Positions 35,966 through 46,016 of a stretch of 64,000 bases of DNA are shown in pieces. Numbering within the stretch: position 1 is the first letter of the stretch; each line of letters begins with the position of its first letter. The DNA comes from Paulinella micropora. Its lineage: Eukaryota > Cercozoa > Imbricatea > Euglyphida. The stretch is taken from NCBI GenBank assembly GCA_009731375.1, contig BJOX01000002.1, positions 568,795-632,794 on the forward strand. The letters are read 5' to 3'. The notes under the pieces are model-generated. The model worked only from the letters and a program-made list of their open reading frames with translations, had not been told where the DNA came from and made no database searches. Position numbers and translations under genes: made by a program.

Positions 35966-36493
35966 TCACTTCTTTTTGGGTTTAGTAAAGTTATATTTGT
36001 GATGCATTAGAGCTGCCTTAGTGTAGAACGGACGCTTCTCGTGAATATGGTAACCCTTCAAAGCAGCCCAAGATATGAAAACCCTTATCACCCCGTCGTC
36101 TCCGAGTGCCACTTGATAAGTGTCTGTTTTCCCCGGGCTCGCCATCAAAACTCCTTCTTTGCAATCCGGATTTACATAATCAAACACTTTGTCAGGCTCG
36201 TCGTTCTTGTTGGCAATCTTGACCCAAACTTTTTTCTCTTCCCAATACTTTACAGGCTCATCCTCCTTCAACTTTACACCCAACTTCTCAAAAGGACTAA
36301 CATTTTTTGCTTTACGCTCAACCTCAGCCTGAGCCACAGGGTCTTCGTGCGACTGATGCTTGGCGTCAGGTGTGGTAGGCACCTCGGCAGGAACTTCGGT
36401 TTGCGTTTCAGTCGGAACTTGAGCCTCCACCTCAGTCGGCACTTGAGCATCCTCCTCAGTTGGCTTAGAAGGAGATTTCTTCTTGGGAGGCAT
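35966..36493 (-). CDS. Unrecognised protein with Pro/Glu/Thr-rich N-terminus
   Basis: ATG at 36493 (MPPKKKSPSKPTEEDAQVPT), stop at 35966, 175 residues. Degenerate VPTEVEAQ repeats occupy residues 15-45. The folded C-terminal part begins SPFEKLGVKLKEDEP and ends AALMHHKYNFTKPKKK. It is intact, unlike its neighbours, and its G+C looks higher than the surrounding PLV genes, so it may be under selection or newer. No family is recognised. A longer frame upstream of this ATG is probably not translated. Confidence 0.5.
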   Translation of the reverse strand: MPPKKKSPSKPTEEDAQVPTEVEAQVPTETQTEVPAEVPTTPDAKHQSHEDPVAQAEVERKAKNVSPFEKLGVKLKEDEPVKYWEEKKVWVKIANKNDEPDKVFDYVNPDCKEGVLMASPGKTDTYQVALGDDGVIRVFISWAALKGYHIHEKRPFYTKAALMHHKYNFTKPKKK

Positions 36494-37134
36494 CGAACCT
36501 GCCCCACACCAAAAAGCACAAAAAAACATGTGTGGGCAGTGCCTTGAAGCAGTTTTTTTATTTTCGTAAATAAATAATTTCGTAAATAAATAATTCTTTT
36601 TGAAGATAGTCAAGCAATAAGTGTGCTTTTATGTTGTAGTGAAATGTGTGTCATGTTCATTGATGAGAAGTGAGCAGGTAGGCAGACAGCACAGATCACA
36701 CAACCATTTTTACTCCTCTCACTTCACTAACACACAATTTATACTTAACTATCACTTCATCAAATGTATCACCTTTTTCAATCAAATTACGTGCGAAATT
36801 TTCCTCTTTGCGAGACATTGGAAATTTATTTTTTTCTAACCACTTTTCCAAAAATGCGATTCTTTCTTAGTCTCTTTTTCCTTTCTAAGTCTCTGCCTCT
36901 TAACTTTTCTCTCCTCTTCCATTCGTCTACGAAGTGCATGAATAAAATATCATTAATAGCCGTATGGTAATGTTGTAATCTGGTTTTCTTTTAGTGGTTG
37001 TATTACTCTTTTTGTGTAAGTAAATGAAAATATCTTTTGTATGTGCTCAGACAAAATTGTTTTAGTCTTTTTGTTTCTCGTTATTTTGCTGTTTGTGTGT
37101 ATGGTTAAATTTCCAGCCTCTGCCACATTCTTTG
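36494..37134. other. Non-coding spacer, nothing recognised
   Basis: About 640 AT-rich bases between the polymerase 3' end and the upstream gene; short frames only. Confidence 0.5.
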
Positions 37135-39680
37135 CTATACACTTTCTCCCTTTGTTTCAAGTAAGTCCTCTAATTCTTCATATGCCTTCTTAGATAGTTC
37201 TGTGTCTTGTACTTGTAATCCATTACTTATAATACTAAACATATTTACTAAGTTCAATTTCTTACGAGTCTCGTAATTCATTGAGAAGCCCTTTAATTTC
37301 ATTTTTGTAGTTCCGTCATCTAGTATGTAGCCGTAGGATTTAGGACCTGCTCCAACAAATGTGGTTATCTTTCTACTTATCTTTGTCTTTTTATCTATCA
37401 ATTCGTCTGTCCATTGCCCCAATAAATCTCCTGTCGGTATTGTTGTCTGTCCTTCTTTTTCATTTACAGAATAAATCACACTATCAGTGTCGTGGTATAA
37501 TACTCTATTACCTAATCTGTCCATCATATCATACAATCTCATCTGTGCGTGTGCTGTAGTAAATAGTGCTACACAGATATTTGTATTGTATGGGTCTGAT
37601 ACTTTTTCTGGGTGTAGGTTGTAAGATAGTTCTAAGCATTCTTTGTTTATCACATTGATTGATACTTCATTTATCTTTTTGTCGTTTAGTATTTTGTATA
37701 GTTCTGCTTCACTCCTTACTATTTTTGTTTGTGTCTTGTTGTTTTGTTGTCCAAATTTTCCCCATAGTGAGTTTAGACAGAGTTTTGCCACAGCCCTTCT
37801 ACCTTCATTCTTTTCAATCTTGCTTTTATCTAATTTAATTTTCATCTTTTCTTCATAGTCCTTAATGTAGTTGTCTTTGTCTTCTTCTGTTATGACATTT
37901 GAAGGATAGCCACTTGATTCCTGTTTCACTCTTAGAAATGTCTTAATATATTCTTTGAATAGTTCAGTTGTCTGTTCATTCCAATGCCATAATTCATAAG
38001 TTTTAATATAAGTCTGTAGCCTTTTTGGATTGCTTTGTAAATAAGTGGTGTTGCTCATGTGCCTGTCAGTATTCTGTCCTCGTCAGTGTGCTGACATTTG
38101 TCCTGTAAGCCTTCCTTACCACATTTATTACATAGATAATACATCATCTTTCCTCTATCTTGACATGGAAGGACTGGGTGAATTAGTCCTCTAGGTGGCA
38201 GTACTTTTATTTTTGCTATGCCAAATGCTGTTTTATTATTCAACATATCATATGCTTCTTTTCCTCTTATTGCTTGGTGGTGTTTCATAGGATAGGGGTC
38301 ATAGTACATAACCGTCGGATAGAGAGAGCACACATCTATATACTTAGCATACTGATACTCGCTCATTGACTTCCAGTATAGAGACAGAGCATTCACTCTT
38401 CCACCAAACATAGCATGTCGTGGATTGATTGTTTCTTGTTCTCTTAATGTCTCTTCTATTGTGCCCTTGAATTCTTCCTTTGTTCTTATCCTATTCCATT
38501 GACACCCCCATATTGTTTATTAATTGACTAACTTCAGGATGCTGACAGATTAAAGTTTCTCGTAGTTTAGTTTCCTTGTATAGTTGTCCAAATGTTGCAT
38601 AAACAGACCTTTCTCTATTTTCAGTTCATTTCCATTAAAGCACTCAGGACACCCGTGCCAATAACAACCATGGAACTCATATGCCGTTTTTGTTTTCTCG
38701 TCATATCCGTCTAAGTAGGCTTTCACACCTTTCGGTAAGTTTAGTATTTTTTCTTTACCATTTAGACCAGGTTGAATATTGGCATTGTCCTTTTTTTCTC
38801 TGTATGCTAACCATTCCACACACATACGACTTGTTTTTGCTTTGTCTGTTCTGTTTGTTGGTATGATTGCTATGCTGTCCTCAGGCATATAGTTTGCTTT
38901 GAATAGTGTCATACACGTAGAGGCGATTGTCGTGTATTGAAATGGATCAATACCAAACTCCATAAATTGCTTCCTAAACTCAATACACCCCCGCCTTAGT
39001 ATATCTACATCACTATGACAATATTCAATCATTTCTTTATTGAAATCAAATACTTTGCTTTTTTGCTCATCATACCATTTTAGGAAATCCTCTCTTTTTG
39101 TCTTTGAAAATGAGTTATAGCCATAGTCATCTTTGTCTGGCATTTTCCCTACGTATGATTGGTTGTCTGTTTTATTGAAAAAGTGAGGAAAATATCATTT
39201 CTTTAATTCTGTAAGTCCAAATGTATCTGGAAAGTCAGATAGAGGCATAGTAAGGAAAGATAGACTATCTATAAATCTAATCCGTTCTTTTCCATTACCA
39301 ATAGATATCATCATTATTTTTCCACCTTCATAGATTACAAATGGAGTTATGCCTTTTTCAATCAACCATTTCAGCACAAATTGACAACCATACCCCCGCG
39401 CATTATGTGCTATGAATGTATAACCCTTATGTTTTACACCCAACGCCCACTCGCAGAATTGTTCAATTTTTTATAAATGATTGGTGTGCTGTCGGAGGGG
39501 GTTTCACCCCTACCATACCCCCATCTTTTTCGCCAAGGGTTTGGAAAGGGGCAGGGCTTCTTCCATGGAAATATAGACTTTCTGAATGATTGATAATATG
39601 TATTCCTGTCTCTTGATTTGCTTCAAAATCAAAGAATACATATTTTGTTGAGTGAATTCCCGTAAAAACTAGGCTAATAG
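37135..39680 (-). pseudogene. Protein-primed family B DNA polymerase, truncated and disrupted
   Basis: Minus strand. Exo I: YVFFDFEANQETGIH (about 39640). Exo II: TFIAHNARGYGCQFVLKWL (about 39400), where the usual GYD is GYG, so the exonuclease Asp is lost. Exo III: YCHSDVDILRRG (about 39020). Pol A: YIDVCSLYPTVMYYDPYP (about 38320). Pol B: AVAKLCLNSLWGKFGQ (about 37770). Pol C: VLYHDTDSVIY (about 37490). Lesions: TGA at 39195, frameshift near 38590, an extra G in the G5 run at 38504-38508, and TGA at 38068 (GT-stop-ATPLIYKAIQ, where Trp is expected). The N-terminal terminal-protein region is missing: coding similarity stops at about 39680 at a change to GC-rich DNA. Such polymerases replicate polintons and PLVs from protein-capped ends. 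Confidence 0.8.
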
Positions 39681-40272
39681 CAAAATAACGATGTAGTATA
39701 CCGGACGGTGGCCGGGGTGTTACATAGCACCCCTTCCCCTCCTTTGAGATCGCTCGATCTCAAATCATGGAGTAATACCAACCATATGTGGAGATTACAT
39801 TTTCAAAGCCCCGGCCCGGGCCCGGGACTTTTTCGAAAAACTCACGACGTGCCTGCCCGGCAGTGTGCAGCGTGTGAACGCGGCCTTAAGTATTAATAAG
39901 TCTATCGTGGTTTAAGTGTGTTTCCCACTCATCCGGCCTACGAGTGGCAACTCAGAGTTTCTATCAAGTTAAAAGAGTGATTGCGTAAACTTGAATCATT
40001 CGGAAAGTCACGCCGTCCGACCTTTATAATTTATGTCAGTATATATATGTATATATATATATGTATATTTATATATACATATTTATCTAAATCCTTGGAA
40101 AAAAAGTGGACCCTCCCGCTGCCCAAAGCAGCTCAAAGAGGTCTATTAAATTGTTTTATTAGACACCAGTGGGGTATTTTTATGTTAGTCATTGAGCTTA
40201 AAAATAGTAATATACAGTCCGGTCCGGTCGTATTGATATGACGTTTCACAAGTGACGACTGTCATTTAATAA
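39681..40272. other. Junction region after the PLV, no gene seen
   Basis: Base composition changes abruptly here. It contains a GC palindrome (about 39810-39828, gcccggcccgggcccggg type) and a TA-rich tract (about 40035-40090). This may be the end of the truncated PLV against other host DNA. Confidence 0.45.
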
Positions 40273-40491
40273 TTACATTCTCCAGAACTTGACCATGAAA
40301 ATGTGATAGCCGTATACACTCTTGCGTATTATGTTGCACTTATGTTTGTTGCAGAGTGAATCAACGTTCTGTTGGTGTAGCCAGGCAATATTCTTTGCGT
40401 AGGAGGAAGAAGCTTCAATCCCTTTCAACATGTTGTTTGCAGTGTTCATAAGTTGATACAGTTGCTCCAACACTTCTTTCTCTGTCTTCAT
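40273..40491 (-). CDS. Small unrecognised ORF
   Basis: ATG at 40491 (MKTEKEVLEQLYQLMNTANN), 72 residues, helical and charged, two cysteines (SLCNKHKCNI). It is in the same orientation as the next gene. It might be a real short gene or chance; no family is recognised. Confidence 0.3.
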   Translation of the reverse strand: MKTEKEVLEQLYQLMNTANNMLKGIEASSSYAKNIAWLHQQNVDSLCNKHKCNIIRKSVYGYHIFMVKFWRM

Positions 40492-40544
40492 GCTGTGTTG
40501 TCCTAACAGTCATGTACGTGTGTGCGTGTGTAGGTGGCGCAGGT

Positions 40545-41694
40545 TCAAATCTCATGTGCCGCAAGCGCATCATCATCAAGTTCCAGCTTCCTTTTTACGT
40601 TCTTCCTAGCTCTGTTTGGAACAGTGTCAGGCTCTTCAAATGCGCTCTGATCAGGTATGAGGCACGATATGTCTAAAGGAACAAGTGGTGGCAGTGGTGC
40701 TGGTGGTGACAAAGTGATGCGAGTAGGCGGTGGTGGTGGTGGCATAAGGTATTTTGACTTGTTGGCAGAGGTTGGTGGATTAGGAAAGCGTACAGACAGA
40801 GTACGGACGAGTCCTGGCATAGCCTTAGCTTGCTTGTTGGTAGAGGTTGTTGGATTAGGAAAGCGTACAGACTGAGTACGGACAAGTGGTGGTGGTGGTG
40901 AGTATGGTGGTGATCGTGGAGTCTGTGTGTTAAGTTGAGCAATGGTCTTGTCTTTCATGTGCATATCCATAACACAGCCAACAAGTTGCATGTAGACATG
41001 TTCCTGTGAGGCAGGATATGTATCCTTTCCGCTCATGTATGATGAGATGAACCTAGGCAGAACCTTGTCTACATCAGCAGATGCAAAGTGTTTAAACAGA
41101 GATCGGATGTTGCGAGTGGGTTNNNNNNNNNNAAGTGGGTTCGGTGTTATGAGTTTGTTCCGTTGTTTTGATTTCATGCGACTGCAATGTAAGCTCTGTA
41201 GAGATCTGTGCTAGTTCTGTTAGTGACATATTTTTTTTGCTTTCTTGATCGTCCATGCACGCATTCAAGAACTCCTTAACCTGCTTCCACCCATTCCACT
41301 GACGGGTTTTCAAAGGCATGCCATGGATGATATCAAACATCTGGTAATAGGGTAGACAGCTAGCCGACATATAGTCAACGCCGCTGGGATTTCCACTGAC
41401 GTGGACTGGATAGGTGACTACATCCCATTTGCCGTTTTTGAGCACACCTGGCATGTAAAACCTCTTCAAAGTGTCAGGCGCAGTGTCGTGTGCCTCGTCA
41501 GGCGTGAGACAGGCCTTGACTGCATCGGTGATCGAAACCACACCTTTGGCCCTAGACAGACAGACAGAAAGGCTGTTTAGACACGGGAGCGCTAGAGCAC
41601 TGACTTACCTGTTGTGGGGGATCGCAATAAAGGTCGACTTGAGATGGACTTCACCTCTGCGAGTGTTGCTTGCGACATCAGTATCAGAAGACAT
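40545..41694 (-). CDS. Spliced gene of unknown function with Pro-rich repeat tail
   Basis: Exon 1 is 41694-41609 (ATG, MSSDTDVASNTRRGEVHLKS). A clean GT-AG intron (41608-41552, 57 nt, GTAAGT donor) joins it in frame to exon 2, AKGVVSITDAVKACLTPDEA, and onward to a stop at 40545. A 10-N join (41123-41132) interrupts it. The C-terminal part has two copies of LVRTxSVRFPNPxTSxNK (about 40760-40900) and PPPPPP runs. No domain is recognised. It is divergent from the primase gene, with about 340 bases between starts, and the intron size matches that of the primase, so it probably belongs to the same element. Confidence 0.55.
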
Positions 41695-42034
41695 TGCACT
41701 TTTTGGGTTGATCGAAACCTCGATTATGAGGCTGCAACCCAAGGTTTGCGGTTTTGGTGACCAAATGGTCAGTCGGACCCAAATGACTGCATCGGGCGCA
41801 GAAAATTCACCCCGCGCTCCCAAAAAGGGTGCACCGGACCCCAAACTTTAGCGCAAAAGAAACGGTTTTCGAAAGTTCTCGAAAAACAGACGGTGCCGGG
41901 TCCAGGCTTCACCAAAAAAAAAGGAGGAAACAGGCCTATCGACAAACCCGAAATTTGAAAAAACGGGTTGCAGCCCGTTTTTTGAAAAGGGAGGCTAGCA
42001 AAAGCCATAATTCGCCTGTCCTCGAAGATCAGAA
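41695..42034. promoter_or_regulatory. Divergent intergenic region upstream of primase
   Basis: Separates two divergent, intron-containing genes. No clear TATA element. Contains an imperfect repeat of a gccgttttt/aaaacgggttgcagcccgttttt type hairpin (about 41960-41983). Confidence 0.4.
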
Positions 42035-45000
42035 ATGGCTTTTCACTGCTCCAATGGTAAAACATATCCCTCTGCTTTCCTCTCACTTTTTGCTCCTGTT
42101 GATGTAGCTCTCGCTGGGCAACCAAGACATGGTCGCCAGTATGCTTTCTGCGCTGAATGTTTCCCATGTGACGGCGATAACAAGGACGGATACAAGAACA
42201 TGGGTATGCTCCTGTGCCCTCTCTTCATTCTCTTCATTTCGCTGTCTGTGTAGAGGAGTTTGCTAGATTCCGTACCGTCTACGAGAAGACGATGTACCTC
42301 GCCAGCTGGCAGCGCGTGTACGAGTCGGAGAAGTCCAAACGAACAATTGTTCGTTATGCTGTCAACCTGGACTTTGAGCAGCAAGTGCGCATGGTCCTAA
42401 GGGTACCACAGAACAGGTACTGGCACACCGTGTTTCTGCCTGGGCGCCAGGTGGGCTTCAAGCTGGACATCGACTGCAGGGTAGGGGAAGACTTTGGCGA
42501 ATCCGCTAAGATAGACTGTGCACAGCGCATGTTCGACAACCTGTGCTACGAGGTCAACCAGCAGCTCGAGTACATGGAAATCACCGATTACGTCCTGGAC
42601 GAAACCGACTTCCTGGTCTGCTCTGACTACAGCTTACAGGAGAAGATTTCCTTGCATGTCCACTGCGACAAGATCGTCTTCTACAGCGTCCACCACCTCA
42701 GCGCCTTCATCGACAGGATCAAGCGTAGCTCGGCAATTATCACCGAGCTCGACAACGGGATAGACCCGGCGCCCTTTGGTCCCAACCGCTCCCTTANNNN
42801 NNNNNNATCTGCTCTGACTACAGCTTACCGGAGAAGATTTCCTTGCATGTCCACTGCGACAAGATCGTCTTCTACAGCGTCCACCACCTCAGCGCCTTCA
42901 TCGACAGGATCAAGCGTAGCTCGGCAATTATCACCGAGCTCGAAAACGGGATAGACCCGGCGCCCTTTGGTCCCAACCGCTCCCTTAAGCTACCGCTGCA
43001 GCGCAAGTCCGAGGGCAGGCAGCCTATGGCAGTGGACAAGAACATGGGTATGGGAGCCTCGAAGGAGATCAGCGACGAACAGGCCGTCACCATCGGTATG
43101 GCGCATAAGCCAGACTCGTACTTTCCAGTGGACAGGATCAACGTGAAGTACGAAGACATCACGGATGATACACCTGAGAGCGTCTCGGAATCTATCGTCA
43201 GGAAGTCGCTCATTGAGGCCTCCGGCTTCTATACATCACGGGAGGGAGGCATTACTGTAACTAAGTGCAAGAATATCCCTGGGAGGTTTTGGGTTATCTT
43301 CGAGAGGAACAAGGCGCGTCGGTGTGTCGTGGTCTCTGACAAGCAGCACACAGGCACCAACGACGGCAAGCTAGGCATGGGGACTACAGTGGACATAGCC
43401 AACGACAGGTTCATGAGAGTGACATGTCAGCTATGTGAAGAATCCGTGATGATACCAATCATAGACGAGGAGGGAGAACTAAAGGAGGAAGTGGCAGAGG
43501 AGGCCCCTGGTGACATAAATGACGGTATGCTCACGCCTGGCCTCGGTGTGCTCTTCGAGAAGCTCCGGAGGACGTGCCGACCACTTGTACTCGGCGACAC
43601 GGAATGCGAGGTAGGAGACGAGCTACCTGTCATCGCTATCAAGGACCGTATGCACCAGGTCTTCAAGATCAAGGAGGAAGCCGCGCTTTATTTCAACGAT
43701 TACTGGTCGAGGGCGATGGCCGTGATCAAACGCAAGAGAGCTAAGAAGAAGGCCAGGACCGAGGAACCTCCGGTGAACAAGAGGGAGCTGCTGGTACGCT
43801 ACAGGGAGGCGCATGACCAGTTCTACAACCTCGTCACCGACTACCTGAATGATTACTGCTGTGAGATCACTGAGCAACGATTCGTGGCGGTTTACGACGT
43901 TATCACTGACAAGTGGTGCTTTCACCCCACGCAGAACTGGACCAAGGACAGTGACAAGGCATTCGCTCTCAACTTCCCCGACATCGACTTAAAGGGGCTT
44001 CACTGTGTCAAGCGACGCACCTTCTACAGCGCGTGGATGCATGCCAAGATGCACCGGGCATCGCCTAACTGCGATACCTTCTTCACCGTGGAGGAGGCGC
44101 TTGGCGATGGAGGAGGAGGAGGGAGCGCGATGCTCAACCTCTTCACCGGCCTGGCTTATTCACGCAGACGAGTCAAGCAGGAAATGGAGGGAATGGAAGA
44201 TGAGATAGACTCTCACCGCCGCGAAGTAGAGGTCTACCTGCGCTTTCTGAGGGATGTTATCTGTGGCGGGAGCACCGAGCGCTACAACTACCTCCAGCGC
44301 TGGATCTATCAAGTACTGGTCGTCAAGAAGAAGCCCGAGAGAGCCATTGTTTTGCTCGGCGAGCAAGGGACGGGGAAGAGCACGCTGGGCAGGTTGCTGG
44401 GTAAGGTTATCGGCGCCAACGCCTTCCTGGCCTTCAGCAAGGCCTCCGCGGTCACGGGGGAGTTCAACGACCACCTGCAGGGCAAGCTGCTCGGCATGTC
44501 AGAGGAGGCGGTGCATTCATCTGACAAGAAGGGCGTCAACGTACTCAAGGATAATATTATCATCACCAGCGACTCCATGATGATCCACAAGAAGTTTCAT
44601 CCGCAATACACCGTTAAGAATAACTTGGCGCTAATCTTCACCGGGAATAGTATCAGGACCATCCTGCACGAGCGGACCAACCGGCGCTATGCTTTCTACA
44701 ATGTTAAGCTCAGCATGGAGCCAGGGGAAGCTTTTAATTACTTCGAACGTATGCGTAACATCGACCCCCTCTTTGTGGCCTGGTTCTACTACTACGATTT
44801 CCCCGGGGAGCTCAAGCGGATTGACTTGCGGCTGGACCTACCCAGAGACAACAACGACCTGCATTTCGAGACCGCGCTCGTGTCCGCGCCCTTTCACGTA
44901 CAGTTTATCTACGAGATCCTCGATACTCAGTACGTCGGCTTTGCCGCCAATGCCAGCTTCGATGATTGGCAGAATGCCTACGCGCGCTGGGCAGCCGAGA

Positions 45001-45167
45001 AGAGGCTGCGCAACCCTTACGTCAACATCACTATCTTCCTCGCCGATCTGATCGTCCACACCCATTGGGACAACAACCTCAACAAGCTCGACCCGAGCGC
45101 GGGGCGTGAGGAGCAGCTCGGCAAGTTCAAGTCCGCGCTCACCAACCTCACCGGGAGAAACGACTAG
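42035..45167 (+). CDS. AEP primase-SF3 (D5-type) helicase, spliced
   Basis: ATG at 42035. An intron at 42204-42253 (GTATGC...TGTAG, 50 nt) joins YKNM to EEFARFRTVYEKT in frame; a second candidate (about 42055-42105, 51 nt, GTAAAA...TGTAG) also keeps frame and may be optional. The primase part has CxxC-type AFCAECFPC, the DxD motif VGFKLDIDCRVGED and SDYSLQEKISLHVHCDK. The helicase part has Walker A VLLGEQGTGKSTLGRLLG (about 44355), the SEEAVH step, and motif C LALIFTGNS. The protein would prime and unwind viral DNA at the fork. A 10-N join at 42797-42806 lies in a duplicated stretch (42617-42796 equals 42808-42987 with two differences), so the true gene is continuous. Confidence 0.85.
42617..42987. 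other. Unmerged contig overlap around a 10-N join
   Basis: 180 bases before the join (42617-42796) recur after it (42808-42987), with acagg/accgg and gacaac/gaaaac differences. Two contigs from near-identical templates were scaffolded without merging. Confidence 0.95.
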
Positions 45168-45922
45168 ACAAGCTCGCCCTCCGGTGTAAAGGAATAGTCT
45201 ACCGTGTGTCCTCTCTTCACACGCTTCTCCCTCCTCAGTTTGGGTGGAGGGGGCGCCAGTTCGAGACTCTCTCTGAACTCCTTGATAGCGGGCAGTGCCA
45301 CGTCCCGCCAGTAGTCTTCATTAAACTTTACTATTGTCACGTCAATGTACTCATTAACATATTGTCTGAAATAACTAGGACGGTAGCGCACAAAGTGCAC
45401 TTCTCTGAAGCCGCTTACCGCCATCTGGCACTGGAGCTGGGGGTAGTAGATAGCGGGTATTTCCCCTCGTTGATTCTCCAGGTCCGGGTTCCAGTACGGG
45501 CACTTCACTTCGACTAGCACCGGCTTGTGCATCAAGACGCCGTCCGGTGTAGCGCCGATCCAGTCTATCGCCTCCACCAGCCTAGAGCCCAGCACAAAGC
45601 CGCACGGCTCCTCCATGAGCTTGTTGCCAGTCACTCGCTCATAGACCCGCAGGGCCCTGGCCTCGTGGCTGTTGCCGTGCCTCGTCGCCTCGTTGCCTTC
45701 GAAGGGCTCCAACATGTTGTATTTCTTTCTCGCCAACCTCAGCCTGTCCATGTACTTGTTGATGCCTAGTATAGTAGACACGTCGGTGGCAGTGATGCAC
45801 CGCCTGCGCTCCTGCATGCACTGCTCGTTGCCGAACTCCAGCCTCCGCCGCGCGTACAAGGACACAGTTTCTGGGCACGGCTGCGTACGTGCCTCTGTGT
45901 CTACACGAGCCTCGATTGTCAT
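45164..45922 (-). CDS. YqaJ-type viral recombinase/exonuclease
   Basis: ATG at 45922 (MTIEARVDTEARTQPCPETV), 252 residues, typical length. Motifs in order: CITATDVSTILGINKYMD, ATRHGNSHEARALRVYE (the conserved Glu), AIDWIGATPDGVLM (Asp), VLVEVKCPYWNPD (ExK) and YYPQLQCQMAVSG (Gln). This is the PD-(D/E)XK core of the lambda exonuclease/YqaJ family, which resects double-strand ends for annealing-type recombination in phages and large DNA viruses. Its 3' end overlaps the primase stop by four bases, tail to tail. A TGAGACATG box lies just upstream of the start (45943-45951). Confidence 0.85.
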   Translation of the reverse strand: MTIEARVDTEARTQPCPETVSLYARRRLEFGNEQCMQERRRCITATDVSTILGINKYMDRLRLARKKYNMLEPFEGNEATRHGNSHEARALRVYERVTGNKLMEEPCGFVLGSRLVEAIDWIGATPDGVLMHKPVLVEVKCPYWNPDLENQRGEIPAIYYPQLQCQMAVSGFREVHFVRYRPSYFRQYVNEYIDVTIVKFNEDYWRDVALPAIKEFRESLELAPPPPKLRREKRVKRGHTVDYSFTPEGELV

Positions 45923-45975
45923 TCTTTGGCTCTGATACTATCTGAGACATGCAAGAAAAAAATACTCTCTTCTAA

Positions 45976-45993
45976 AGGGGTATATATATATAT
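45976..45993 (+). promoter_or_regulatory. TATA-like element upstream of TVpol gene
   Basis: A (TA)n run follows ggggt and ends about 25 bases before the ATG at 46017. It is the best TATA-box candidate in region D; it also lies upstream of the divergent YqaJ gene. Confidence 0.45.
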
Positions 45994-46016
45994 AAGAACA
46001 GGAGAGCAACCCGTCA

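Noticed and set aside
15936-39195. TGA read as Trp (alternative code) in regions B and C
   Set aside because: TGA at 15936 and 38068 could stand for Trp, but TGA also occurs where Arg (34399) or Gly (39195) is expected and terminates intact genes (for example 35966). Ordinary nonsense mutations explain it.
23880-39700. Terminal inverted repeats of the block-C PLV
   Set aside because: Comparing both edges by eye gave only short AT-rich matches; the right edge is truncated inside the polymerase, so its end is probably lost.
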